A stretch of 64,000 nt of DNA, taken from Kitasatospora sp. NBC_01266. GTDB lineage: Bacteria; Actinomycetota; Actinomycetes; Streptomycetales; Streptomycetaceae. The notes beneath the pieces were generated by a model, which was given only the letters and a program-made list of their open reading frames with translations, made no database searches and had not been told where the DNA came from. Position numbers and translations under genes: made by a program. Positions 6,491 through 14,546 of the stretch are shown one piece after another (positions within the stretch are counted from its first letter, which is position 1; each line of letters opens with the position of its first letter). The stretch is taken from contig NZ_CP108458.1 in the NCBI RefSeq assembly GCF_036242395.1, forward strand, positions 4,960,001 through 5,024,000, read 5' to 3'.

Positions 6491-8758
6491 TCATCGCTTC
6501 GGCAGAATCTCGCCGTAGATCTGGTACTGGCCCTTGTCATCCAAGATTACGTGGTCCACGTGGTACTGCAGGCCGCGCCCGAGCAGGAGTTCGCGCTCAC
6601 CGGCTCCGTAGTGGCCGACCTTCTCGACCCACATGGCCGGAGTCCCCGCCGGTACCCGCCAGTGGAAGACAGCCTGCTTGCCCCCGAAGGCCGAGGCGGG
6701 GTTGTGGCCGAGCGAGGTCGAGACGTACGAGTCCTCGTCGAAGGTGTGGCCGACCATATTTTCCGGATTCATCGGAATGTGGGACAGGTCGGTGCCGCGT
6801 ACGACGCAGATGTCCTCGGTGACCGGGCTGCTCGCCATCGCCTTGTCGATCTCGGCGATGTCGTGTCGCACGGCGGGGGTGTCGAACGCCGAGTCGCCGC
6901 GGAGGTATCCGTTGATCTCCACATAGCTCGGGTGACTGCCCCGCGGGGTGACGTCCGTGGGGGAGCAGGTGTAGTCGTAGAGGGCTTTCTGCTCCTCCTT
7001 CGGCAGGTTCTCGGCGAGGTGGTTCCAGTGGTCGGCGCCGTACTGGAAAGCGTGGCCGTCTAGGTAGAACTGCTTGGCGCCGTGGGAGATCTCCGCCTCG
7101 GCGACGGAGACCTGCTGGTCCTTGGGCAGGCTGTCGAACTTGTCGTTCGGCATCGGGTTGTTGCTGCCGTGCGGGTGGCCGGCCCCGTTCGGGTGGGCCG
7201 CGCTAGGGCCGCCGGGGTGCGCCGCCCCCGGGTCGCCGGTGTGCACCGGCGTCGGCGGGTGCGCCGCTCCCGGGTCGCCGGCGTGTCCGGTGGCGGGGCC
7301 GCCCGAGTGCGCGCCGGGGTCGCCGGTGTGCACCGGGCCGGGGTCGCCTGTGTGGACCGGCGTCGGCGGGTGCTGGTCAAGGCCGGGCGGGTGCACCGTG
7401 GCCGACGGGTGCGGCGCGGTGCCGACCGGGTGCACGTCGGAACCGGGGTGCACCCCGAGTCCGCTGCCCGGGTGGACGCCGGGGACCTCGGTCTTGGGCA
7501 GCGTCCAGCCCGGCGGCAGCGGTGCGCCGCCGCCCGGGTGGACGCCGACCGGGTTCTCGGGGACCTTCAGCTCGGGCTGCGTGATGCCCGGGTGGGCGCC
7601 CGCGAGGTCGTCCAGGCTCTTGACGCCGTCGCCCTTGAGGTTGCCCAGCGCGGTCGCCAGGTCGGAGACCGACGGGAGCTTGCTGAGTACCGGGGCAAGT
7701 GCCTTGCTCACGTAGGTCATCGGGTCGATGACCTCGCCGACCTTGGCCAAGGCGCTGAGCGCCTTGGCGCCGGTGCCGGCCTCGCCTGCCTCGCCGAGGG
7801 CGCCCAGCTTGCCGATCTTCAGCGGGGCGATGACGCAGGTCAGGATGTTGAAGGAGACCGAGCCGGCGGCCGTGGCGGGGTTCTTCTTCCACTCGTCCCA
7901 GGCGACCATGCTCTTGGCGAAGGCGATCGGGGCGTTCTTGGCGCCCTTCAGCCAGCCGGGCAGCATCGAGTCGGGGGTGGCGAGGAAGGCCGGGTCGAAC
8001 TGCGTGATGGTCAGGCCCAGGGCGAGCTCGCCGATGCCCTTCCAGGCCTGTTCGAAGTTCTTCAGGCCGCCGAAGCCGACCAGCGTGCCCAGGCCCTTGA
8101 TGGTGCCCCAGATCCCGTCGACGATCAGGCCGTCCCAGACGAAGCTCTTCGTCCAGTAGCCGACGTCGTACCAGTGGTGGGACTGCTGCTCGGTGCTGCC
8201 CCACGGCACCTGCGCGCCGTCCAGCTGGTCACCGGTGTAGCCGTACATGTCGGCCTTGTTGCTGCCGTCGTTGCCGACGTACTGGGTGCCGCCGAAGACC
8301 GAGTCGATCTTGTTCGCCGCGGTCCGCTCGGCGGCCCAGAACGCGGCCACCGCCGTGTCGACCTGGTGCAGCAGGTCGTTGTTGTGGTCGACCTTGTTCT
8401 TGTCGTACTTCCAGTCGTCGTCACCCTTGACGCTGGCCACGAAGGTGGCCGCCTGCGTCTGCAGGTCCTTCAGCTTCGCCGCGATCGGCCGCACCTCGGA
8501 GGCGTACGAGCTCAGCGCGGACGCCACCTTCTCCACGTCCGAGGCGAACGAGTCCGCCTGCGTGGAGACCGGCTTGGTGGTCGCGAACAACTGGTCCGCG
8601 TCCGGCGAGTGGTAGTACGCCGACAGCCCCTGGAAGGTGCTGTGGATGTTCGAACCGTCGGTGCGGATGTTCCCGGCGTCCGTGGTCAGCGACTTGGCGT
8701 CCGCCTCCAGCTGGTCCAGGTTCCCGGCGAACTGCGGGATGTCCTCCGGCTTGATCAC
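6491..8758 (-). CDS. T7SS-associated polymorphic toxin with C-terminal ADP-ribosyltransferase domain
   Basis: 755 residues from a GTG at 8758 that overlaps the upstream stop (GTGA). Residues 1-150 are helical and WXG100-like (DIPQFAGNLDQLEADAKSL), fit for ESX export. Residues about 150-400 are a mixed region with hydrophobic segments. Residues about 400-555 are Pro/Gly/His-rich with repeats such as VHPGG and VHTGDPG. The C-terminal 200 residues are an ADP-ribosyltransferase: Arg654 in CVVRGTD, Ser680-Thr681-Ser682 in DSYVSTSLG, and Glu721-x-Glu723 in GAGERELLLGRG. This R-S-E set with an ExE loop defines the toxin class that modifies arginine or similar residues; the target is unknown. All key residues are present, so it should be active. 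Esx-like genes precede it and candidate immunity genes follow. Confidence 0.9.
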   Translation of the reverse strand: MIKPEDIPQFAGNLDQLEADAKSLTTDAGNIRTDGSNIHSTFQGLSAYYHSPDADQLFATTKPVSTQADSFASDVEKVASALSSYASEVRPIAAKLKDLQTQAATFVASVKGDDDWKYDKNKVDHNNDLLHQVDTAVAAFWAAERTAANKIDSVFGGTQYVGNDGSNKADMYGYTGDQLDGAQVPWGSTEQQSHHWYDVGYWTKSFVWDGLIVDGIWGTIKGLGTLVGFGGLKNFEQAWKGIGELALGLTITQFDPAFLATPDSMLPGWLKGAKNAPIAFAKSMVAWDEWKKNPATAAGSVSFNILTCVIAPLKIGKLGALGEAGEAGTGAKALSALAKVGEVIDPMTYVSKALAPVLSKLPSVSDLATALGNLKGDGVKSLDDLAGAHPGITQPELKVPENPVGVHPGGGAPLPPGWTLPKTEVPGVHPGSGLGVHPGSDVHPVGTAPHPSATVHPPGLDQHPPTPVHTGDPGPVHTGDPGAHSGGPATGHAGDPGAAHPPTPVHTGDPGAAHPGGPSAAHPNGAGHPHGSNNPMPNDKFDSLPKDQQVSVAEAEISHGAKQFYLDGHAFQYGADHWNHLAENLPKEEQKALYDYTCSPTDVTPRGSHPSYVEINGYLRGDSAFDTPAVRHDIAEIDKAMASSPVTEDICVVRGTDLSHIPMNPENMVGHTFDEDSYVSTSLGHNPASAFGGKQAVFHWRVPAGTPAMWVEKVGHYGAGERELLLGRGLQYHVDHVILDDKGQYQIYGEILPKR

Positions 8759-9189
8759 TTGCCGGCCTTCTTTCCGCTGGCCGGGGTGTCGCCGCCGCCG
8801 GGCGGGGGCACGGTCGGGTCGGTCAGCGCCGCCTTCTGGGTGTCGGCCGCCATCTGGTCGTCGCCCGCCAGGTACGCCTTGGTCGCGTCCACCGCGCCCT
8901 GCATCGACTTGCCGGCCCGTGCGGCGATGAACGACAGCTCGCCGTCCTTGGCCTGCGCGAACTGCGCCAGTGCCAGTGCCACCAGGCCGGACGGCTGCTT
9001 CGAGGCGTCCCCGGAGCTGTTGCCGCTGCCACCGCTCTGGCCGGGCTGGGTCAGCCCGCCGGCCGAGGTCGCGGCACTCTCCAGATGACCGCCGTACGAT
9101 TTCGCGTCCGCCGCCAGGCTGTCGAACGACTGACTGGTCTTCACCAGGACGGTACGCACGCCGTCCGGGTCGATGTCCCACTTCGCCAC
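8755..9189 (-). CDS. Small conserved T7SS-associated protein (DUF6507-like)
   Basis: 144 residues from a GTG at 9189 preceded by ACGGGGGAG. The N-terminus MAKWDIDPDGVRTVLVKTSQSFDSL and the helical pattern that follows look like DUF6507 proteins found beside streptomycete ESX toxins; this is from memory of the family. A flexible Gly/Ser stretch (residues about 55-68) separates two helical halves, giving a helix-turn-helix hairpin like WXG100 proteins. The tail is Pro/Gly/Lys-rich. Its stop overlaps the toxin start by four bases, so the two are translated together. The likely role is as a partner or chaperone of the toxin N-terminus for secretion. Confidence 0.75.
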   Translation of the reverse strand: MAKWDIDPDGVRTVLVKTSQSFDSLAADAKSYGGHLESAATSAGGLTQPGQSGGSGNSSGDASKQPSGLVALALAQFAQAKDGELSFIAARAGKSMQGAVDATKAYLAGDDQMAADTQKAALTDPTVPPPGGGDTPASGKKAGK

Positions 9190-9356
9190 AGAAACTCCCC
9201 CGTACTGAACCGCTCTTGCCACCGGCCGGTCGGACCGGCCACCACCTGGGACCGCCCGACCGGACCGCACGATCCGGTCAACCGACCGGATCGGGTCGAC
9301 CGGACAGTGCCGGTCGACCCGATCCGATCAGACGGTCGCGACCGACCTGTGTCCGG

Positions 9357-9665
9357 TCAACCGATGCCGTCCACCGCTGACTTCGCCCGCGACAGCGTCT
9401 GCTGGGCGGTGCCGTCGTTCTTCTCCAGCGTCCCCTTGACCAGGTTGATGATCCCGCGGACCTCGGTGGCAGCGCGGTTCCAGCGCTGCTCCTTCTCGTG
9501 GTACTGGTCCGAGACGCCGTCGGCGGTGAAGTCCGCCATCGCCGCCTTGACCGCCTGGTCACGCGAGTTGATCAGGGTCTCGAGCCGCGCGATGGTGCCC
9601 TGCAGGTTGCCCTGCACCTCGCCGGAGGCGCCGGTGTCGTAGCTGCGCCGATCGGAGTTCGCCAT
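9357..9665 (-). CDS. ESAT-6-like small secreted protein
   Basis: 102 residues from ATG 9665 behind ACGGGGGAT. It is all-helical with a central turn; RWNRAATEVRGIINLVKGTL lies where WXG100 proteins carry the W-x-G turn, but the glycine is replaced. It matches the streptomycete proteins annotated as pore-forming ESAT-6 family (MANSDRRSYDTGASGEVQGN). It is expected to be exported by the ESX machinery, possibly as a heterodimer with the 9682-10014 product, whose gene ends 17 bases upstream. The longer upstream frame has no ribosome site, so the short start is preferred. About 165 bases without a gene separate it from the next gene; a cluster of CCGGTC/GACCGG repeats lies there. Confidence 0.8.
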   Translation of the reverse strand: MANSDRRSYDTGASGEVQGNLQGTIARLETLINSRDQAVKAAMADFTADGVSDQYHEKEQRWNRAATEVRGIINLVKGTLEKNDGTAQQTLSRAKSAVDGIG

Positions 9666-9681
9666 GATGAAATCCCCCGTC

Positions 9682-10014
9682 CTAGCGCCCGGAGAACCGG
9701 GCGGCATCGAAGTTCGCCGCACCCATGGTGGAGCGCGCGGTGTCGGACATCTCGGTGTCACCGGTCGAGAACGACTGGTTCATCCCGGACTGGCCGCCCA
9801 GGATCCCGCTCAGCGCACTGTTCAGATCATTGGTGATCTGGTCCGCCTGGCCCTTGAAGGAGTCGAACGCGATCCGGCCGGCACCGTTGAATTTGCCCTC
9901 GAGCGGCTGGACCGCGGCGATCAACTGCTTGATCAGGGTGCCCAGGTCATCGCTCGAACCCTGTGTCTGCTTCAGCAGCGTCGACAGCGTCTGGCTTCCC
10001 ATGTCGAACTTCAC
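9682..10014 (-). CDS. WXG100-family T7SS target protein
   Basis: 110 residues from a GTG at 10014 behind GACGGGGGATGAG. Sequence such as SSDDLGTLIKQLIAAVQPLEGKFNG and the GAGRIAFDSFKG turn is typical of streptomycete Esx proteins, with F-x-G or A-x-x-F in place of W-x-G. A two-helix hairpin with a flexible Ser/Gly-rich C-terminus is expected. It is the first gene of the minus-strand series Esx, Esx, DUF6507-like, toxin, immunity. Upstream (10015-10177) there is no gene. The likely role is a secreted or co-secreted ESX substrate. Confidence 0.8.
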   Translation of the reverse strand: MKFDMGSQTLSTLLKQTQGSSDDLGTLIKQLIAAVQPLEGKFNGAGRIAFDSFKGQADQITNDLNSALSGILGGQSGMNQSFSTGDTEMSDTARSTMGAANFDAARFSGR

Positions 10015-10177
10015 AAACTCATCCCCCGTCGAACTCAGTGCTTTCACGCATTGTCAGTTCCGCGCACATCGCCGACGAATCGACCAAATGCGCTGCGATT
10101 GCCATCAGAAGGGATATCAGGCCTGCCTGTGAGGCTGCAAGCCGTAGTCCGTTTCGGGCAACCGTGCTGAGGGTCGG

Positions 10178-10711
10178 TCAGAGCCGCAGTCGCGCCGCCC
10201 GCAGCGCGGCCTGCTCCAGCAGCCGATGGACGTCCGCGCGGCGGGTGTCCGGGTGGTCGTTGTACTCGTCGGGCGAGCCGACCGGTCGCCCGGTCGCGTG
10301 CAGCACTTCCATCACCTGCGCCCGGGCGGTGCGCACGGTGTCGGCGGTGCCGTAGCCGTGGCCCAGTACGGCGGCCTGCGCGCCGAGCAGGCAGACCCGC
10401 CCCGCCGGATCCCACATCGCGCCCTGCAGCCAGCCGTACTGGGTCAGGTAGCGCGAGGTGAGCCGCAGGTGCTCGGCGGCGCTGACCGGGACGGGGCGGG
10501 CCGGACGCCGGACCAGCCGGTCGCGCAGGGTGCGGCGGGGGAGTGGGTGCTCGGCGTTCCAGGGACGGAGCACCTGGCCGTACGGGCAGACGTACGGGGC
10601 GGGTGTCCGGGCCGGGCCGGGCAGCGAGGCCAGGTAGGCCTCGATCTCGGCGACCAGGCCGGAGGCGTCCGGGAGGATGACCAGTGGCCGGGGCGGCAGG
10701 GTCAGGCGCAC
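10178..10711 (-). CDS. DUF6197-like protein of unknown function
   Basis: 177 residues from a GTG at 10711 with an AGGGAG site. The central segment (EHLRLTSRYLTQYGWLQGAMWDPAGRVCLLGAQAAV) resembles DUF6197, a small family found in actinobacteria and their phages, with a helix followed by a G-W-x-Q-G and C-x-L-G-A pattern. It has no signal peptide or membrane helix. A conserved DEYNDHPDTRRADVHRLLEQA segment lies near the end. It stands alone between the Esx gene and a divergent small secreted protein. Function unknown; phage-like homologues would suggest an acquired gene. Confidence 0.65.
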   Translation of the reverse strand: MRLTLPPRPLVILPDASGLVAEIEAYLASLPGPARTPAPYVCPYGQVLRPWNAEHPLPRRTLRDRLVRRPARPVPVSAAEHLRLTSRYLTQYGWLQGAMWDPAGRVCLLGAQAAVLGHGYGTADTVRTARAQVMEVLHATGRPVGSPDEYNDHPDTRRADVHRLLEQAALRAARLRL

Positions 10712-10736
10712 GGTGGGCTCCCTCTGTCCTTGTTAT

Positions 10737-10749
10737 CCGGATTATCCGG
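10737..10749. promoter_or_regulatory. Palindromic candidate operator upstream of the DUF6197-like gene
   Basis: CCGGATTATCCGG is a perfect 6-1-6 palindrome 26 bases before the start at 10711, and TTATCCGG is directly repeated here (10733-10749). The rest of 10750-10960 is GC-rich with no recognised gene. Confidence 0.4.
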
Positions 10750-10988
10750 TTTCGTGCTCCTTTCCATGGATAGCCGGAGCGGGGGCGCCCGGCGTGGACC
10801 GGCACTTCGAGGGGCGTGGCGTGTCGCGGGCCCCGCCGGATGGCCGGTGGCGGGGGTGCGCGGGTCAGCCTGAAGGTGGAGGGCATGAGCCCCGGGGTGG
10901 AGGGGCGCCTTCCGCCCCGGGAGCGACGCGAGCCGCCGGTCCGCTCCGGAGGATTGGAAGTACCAACCCGTCGCCAGAAGGACCGCCC

Positions 10989-11441
10989 ATGTCGCCCAGG
11001 CCCGCCACCGTCGCCGCCGTCACCGTGACCGTCCTCGGCCTCGGCGTGCTGGGCGTCGCCATGGCGCCGGTGGCCGGTGACCTGCTGGCGAGCCGGCACA
11101 TCGAGGAGTCCAACTACACCTCCGGCGCCCAGGCGAAGACGGCTCGGGCCTCGGTGCCGCGCTGGCTGCCGGACAACGCGACGGCCGTCCGGTACAAGAT
11201 GTCGACCACCGGCGGCGACCGCCTGCTGCGCGCGCACCTGCCGGCCGGGGTGCTGCCGACCGGGTGCTCCACCGGCGCGCCGGGAGCCGGTGCCACCGCC
11301 GCCAAGCTGCACGCCACCTGGTTCCCGGCCGGCCGGGCGACGGCCGAGCCCGTCGCGCAGTGCGGGAGTTACCGGGTCGAGCTGGAGGGCGAGCAGCTCT
11401 ACGCCTGGCAGGACAACGCCGACCAGCTCGCCGCCAAGTAG
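10989..11441 (+). CDS. Small secreted or membrane-anchored protein
   Basis: 150 residues from ATG 10989, preceded by AGAAGGA. An N-terminal hydrophobic segment (residues about 6-30, VAAVTVTVLGLGVLGVAMAPVAG) acts as signal peptide or anchor. The remaining 115 residues are polar with two cysteines (GCSTGAP and QCGSYRV) that could form a disulfide outside the cell. No family is recognised. It is followed by the convergent phosphotransferase after 44 bases. Codon use is normal for the genome. Confidence 0.7.
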   Translation: MSPRPATVAAVTVTVLGLGVLGVAMAPVAGDLLASRHIEESNYTSGAQAKTARASVPRWLPDNATAVRYKMSTTGGDRLLRAHLPAGVLPTGCSTGAPGAGATAAKLHATWFPAGRATAEPVAQCGSYRVELEGEQLYAWQDNADQLAAK

Positions 11442-11485
11442 CAGCCAAGTAGCAGCAGAGCAGCCGCCGGGCAGCCGCGTCACCG

Positions 11486-12733
11486 CTACGCCGAGCGCTC
11501 GAAGGCCGCCAGTGCCGCGCGCAGCTCGGCGGCCGGATCGCCGGCGTGGTAGCGCTCCTCGCTGGGCTCGATCCGGTCGAGGAACTCCTGGTAGCGCACC
11601 GCGTAGCCGAGGTGGACGAGCGGCTCGGCCAGGCGCAGCGCGGTGGCCGGATCGCAGCCGGGAGCCAGCGCCCGCCAGGCCGCGCTCCAGGCCTCGGCCG
11701 CCTGGCTCCAGCGCTCGGCGGAGGTGAAGTCCTTGGGCCGCAGCCCGTCGACGGCCGGGTGGCCGTAGCAGCTGTCGGCGAAGTCCACCAGCACCACCGC
11801 GTCCGGCTCGGCCGAGCGCCAGTTGCCCGGGTGGAAGTCGCCGTGCAGCACCGTCTCCGGCAGTCCGCAGGCCGCCAGCCGCTCGATCAGCTCCGGTAGC
11901 CGGTCGACCAGTTCGGCCGCGCGGGTCCGCTCCTGTGGCGTCAGCTCGGCCCCCGCCGGGCCGTCCAGCAGGGCCCGGGCAACCGCCGGCAGCAGGCGCG
12001 GCGAGCGGTTCGGCAGCCCGGCCGGCGGCCGGTCGGGAAAGCGCGCGGCCAGCGCCGCCTGGACCCGGGCCAGCCGCGGTACGGCGGCCTCGACCAGCTC
12101 CGCCGACGGGCCCCAGCAGTCCGCGCCGGGGACGTGGTCGAGCAGCAGCAGCCGCCGCGCCGGGTCGGCGGCCAGCACCACCGGCACGAAGTGCGGGTCC
12201 ACCGAGGCGTAGTGCCCGATCACCTCGGCCTCGTCGACCGCGAAGTCGCGCCCGGTCTTCAGCCAGACCGGCCCGGCGGCGGTGGGCAGCCGGAACAGCC
12301 CGGCCAGGTTCCAGGTCTTCACCTGCTCCACCGGCCCGAGCACGGGCCGGTGGAGCACGGCCAGCGCCTGCTCGGCCCAGGTCAGCGCCGCCAGCACCCC
12401 GGCGGCGGTCGCGTAGCCGGCGCGCCGCGGGTGCGGCGCGAGCAGCGCCGACTCCTCAGCCGTGCTGGGGCGGGTCACCGGGTCCGACGCCGGCTCGCGC
12501 AGCGCCAGCGCGTGGTAGCGCACCCGCCCGCCCCGACCGTCGGCGCCGCCTTCGACGTCCAGCAGCCGCAGCACCACGGTCGGCACCCCCAGCACCGCCG
12601 CCAGCCGCGCGGCCACCGGCTGCACGTCGTGCCAGCGCGGCCGGCCCGCCACGGTGAACGGGCTCACCACCCCCAACTCCCGTTCACCGCATGACACCAG
12701 GACGCTGACCGTACGATCGGAAGCACTGTTCAC
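11486..12733 (-). CDS. Aminoglycoside phosphotransferase-family protein
   Basis: 415 residues. The C-terminal 250 residues carry the APH/choline-kinase fold: catalytic loop HGDFHPGNW and metal-binding VLVDFADSCYG in order, preceded by the VKTWNLAGLF and VWLKTG strands. The first 130 residues look like an added N-terminal region with a NUDIX- or TIR-neutral mixed fold that I do not recognise. Such proteins phosphorylate small molecules, often of unknown identity; resistance should not be assumed. The GTG start at 12733 has a weak ribosome site and lies 56 bases from the divergent ABC gene. Confidence 0.8.
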   Translation of the reverse strand: MNSASDRTVSVLVSCGERELGVVSPFTVAGRPRWHDVQPVAARLAAVLGVPTVVLRLLDVEGGADGRGGRVRYHALALREPASDPVTRPSTAEESALLAPHPRRAGYATAAGVLAALTWAEQALAVLHRPVLGPVEQVKTWNLAGLFRLPTAAGPVWLKTGRDFAVDEAEVIGHYASVDPHFVPVVLAADPARRLLLLDHVPGADCWGPSAELVEAAVPRLARVQAALAARFPDRPPAGLPNRSPRLLPAVARALLDGPAGAELTPQERTRAAELVDRLPELIERLAACGLPETVLHGDFHPGNWRSAEPDAVVLVDFADSCYGHPAVDGLRPKDFTSAERWSQAAEAWSAAWRALAPGCDPATALRLAEPLVHLGYAVRYQEFLDRIEPSEERYHAGDPAAELRAALAAFERSA

Positions 12734-12789
12734 CGGGGCAGTCTGGGGTCCGCCGCGATCGGGCGCGACCGAATTTTCGGGGAGGCCGG

Positions 12790-13665
12790 ATGGAGTCGCT
12801 GCGGCTGGCGGGGGTCGGCAAGCGGTACGGGCGCTCGGGCCCGTGGGTGCTGGGTGAGGTGGACCTGGTGCTGGCGCCCGGGGCGCTGGTGCGGATCGAG
12901 GGCGCGAACGGCAGCGGCAAGTCGACGCTGCTCAAGCTGGTCGCCGGGATCGAGCCGCCGAGCCGGGGCCGGGTGCGGGTCGTCGGGCGCCGGGCCTACG
13001 TCCCCGAGCGCTTCCCGCCGGCGCTGCCGTTCGACCCGGCCGGCTATCTGCGCCACCTCGGCCGGATCCACGGGCTGAGCACGGCGGTGGCCGCCGAGCG
13101 CGCGGAGTTCTGGCTGGACCGCCTCGGCATCGCCGACCGGGCCGGCACCCCGCTCGCCCGGCTCTCCAAGGGCACCTGCCAGAAGGTCGCGGTGGCCCAG
13201 GCGCTGCTCGCCGAGGCCGAGGTGCTGCTGCTGGACGAGGCCTGGACCGGGCTCGACCAGGCCGCCCGGACCACCCTGGACGAGGCGGCGGCCGAGCGGG
13301 CCGCGGCGGGCGGCGCCGTCCTGTTCGTGGACCACGACCCGAACCGGCTGGCCGGGCTGACCAGCCGGGCCTTTCTGGTCCGGCGGGGCGCGGTGACGGA
13401 GGTCCAGCCGCCGGGCGCCGAGCCACCGCGCGAGCTGATGCGCATCCTGGTCGCCGCGAGCCAACTGCCCGAGCGGCTGCCCGGCGCACCCGTGCGGGAG
13501 GACCGGCCGGACGGCACGGTGCTGCTGCGGGTGGCCGCCGGGCAGTCGGACGCGCTGCTGCGCCGCCTGCTCACGGCCTCGGCCGAGGTGCGGATCCTGG
13601 AGGTGGGCAGGCTCGGCGACGGGTCCGGCAGCGAGCCCGACGACGCCTTGGAGGAGGCCCGGTGA
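12790..13665 (+). CDS. ABC transporter ATP-binding protein
   Basis: 291 residues from ATG 12790 behind GGGGAGG. It has Walker A GANGSGKST (residues about 38-46), a Q-loop region, an unusual signature LSKGTCQKVAVAQALL in place of LSGGQ, Walker B VLLLDEAW and the H-loop FVDHD. About 80 extra residues follow the ATPase domain. The LSKG signature occurs in export-type ATPases of drug and peptide exporters. Its stop overlaps the start of the membrane partner (GTGA), so the two form one two-gene exporter. Substrate unknown. Confidence 0.88.
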   Translation: MESLRLAGVGKRYGRSGPWVLGEVDLVLAPGALVRIEGANGSGKSTLLKLVAGIEPPSRGRVRVVGRRAYVPERFPPALPFDPAGYLRHLGRIHGLSTAVAAERAEFWLDRLGIADRAGTPLARLSKGTCQKVAVAQALLAEAEVLLLDEAWTGLDQAARTTLDEAAAERAAAGGAVLFVDHDPNRLAGLTSRAFLVRRGAVTEVQPPGAEPPRELMRILVAASQLPERLPGAPVREDRPDGTVLLRVAAGQSDALLRRLLTASAEVRILEVGRLGDGSGSEPDDALEEAR

Positions 13666-14333
13666 CCGCGCTGATCCGCTACCAGGTCGAGCTGCTGCTG
13701 CGCTCCCAGCGCTGGCTGCCGCCGTTCCTCGGCTATCTGCTGGTGCTGGGGGTGGGCGTGGGGGGCGACCAGCCGTTGCTGGACAGCCTGGCCTACGCCG
13801 CCGCCCTGCTGGTCCCGATCACCGCCTGGTACGTGCGCTGCGCGCTCACCGCCGACCCGCCGCCCGCGCGGGCCTGCCTGGTGGCGGCGGCCGGCCCGGC
13901 CCGGGTTCAACTGGCTTCGCTGGCCGCCGCGCTGGCCGCCGGGCTGCTGCTGGCGGTACTGGAGGTGGCGACGCTCTGGCTGGTCTGCGGGCGCACCACG
14001 ATCGTCCCGGGGTTCGAGGTGTCGTGGCCGCGGGCCGCGCTGGCCGGGCTGCTGGCGGCCGTCTGCTGCGTGCTGACCGGGCTGGTGGCCGGGGCGCTGA
14101 GCCACCGCCCGGTGCTGCTGCGCGGCTCGTACGGGATCCTGGCCGCGCTGGGGCTCTCGGTGCTGCTGCTGGTCGTCCCGTTCTCGCCGGCCAACCTGGC
14201 GGTGCGGGCGCTGGTGACCGGCTCGCTGCGGGTCAAGGTGTACTACCCGCTGGTCGCGCCGGCCCTGGCCGCGTTGCTGGCCCTGCTGGCGGCGGCGGGC
14301 ACGGCGGCGCTGGCCGGGCGCCGCACCGAGTAG
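13662..14333 (+). CDS. ABC transporter permease (membrane partner)
   Basis: 223 residues with about six hydrophobic helices and short loops, starting at a GTG that overlaps the ATPase stop. The N-terminus is cytoplasmic (TALIRYQVELLLRSQRWLPP), as in ABC-2-like permeases. No periplasmic domain or binding protein is encoded nearby, so export rather than uptake is likely. A strong terminator follows at 14372-14406. The family assignment comes from context more than from sequence. Confidence 0.75.
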   Translation: MTALIRYQVELLLRSQRWLPPFLGYLLVLGVGVGGDQPLLDSLAYAAALLVPITAWYVRCALTADPPPARACLVAAAGPARVQLASLAAALAAGLLLAVLEVATLWLVCGRTTIVPGFEVSWPRAALAGLLAAVCCVLTGLVAGALSHRPVLLRGSYGILAALGLSVLLLVVPFSPANLAVRALVTGSLRVKVYYPLVAPALAALLALLAAAGTAALAGRRTE

Positions 14334-14371
14334 CCCCGGCCCCCGCCGGCTCCCGGCCGCGCAGGGCCTGA

Positions 14372-14406
14372 CGAAGGGCCGCCGATCACCGATCGGCGGC
14401 CCTTCG
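14372..14406 (+). terminator. Terminator of the ABC transporter operon
   Basis: Perfect 16-bp arms (14372-14387 and 14391-14406) close a 3-base loop just after the permease stop. No T-tract is present. Confidence 0.85.
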
Positions 14407-14466
14407 CCGTGTCCGGTGCCGCCATCCCCCGCTGTCACATCGTCGGCCATGGAGATCATAGGACTA

Positions 14467-14520
14467 TTGACACTCGATATCCGGATCACTAGCTTCATTA
14501 ATCATCGAGATTTCGATGAT
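14467..14520 (+). promoter_or_regulatory. Promoter and operator of the MFS exporter
   Basis: TTGACA at 14467-14472 and TAGCTT at 14490-14495 are spaced by 17 bases. Directly downstream, ATCATCGA and TCGATGAT (14501-14508 and 14513-14520) form a perfect 8-bp inverted repeat with a 4-base spacer, placed to block transcription. The MarR gene after the exporter is the likely ligand. Confidence 0.65.
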
Positions 14521-14546
14521 CTAAGGATCGACTGCTGGGGGTTCCG

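Noticed and set aside
5668..6540. A 290-codon minus-strand frame across copies 1 and 2 of the candidate immunity array
   Set aside because: Its first half is an Arg-rich out-of-frame reading of copy 1 and of the toxin end. Only the part from 6078 on has normal composition.
7082..9088. A 668-codon plus-strand frame opposite the toxin gene
   Set aside because: Repetitive Arg/Gly/Val composition and no ribosome site; the minus strand carries the conserved ADP-ribosyltransferase.
11486..12733. Antibiotic resistance call for the phosphotransferase
   Set aside because: Only the general APH fold is visible; most such proteins in actinobacteria have other or unknown substrates.
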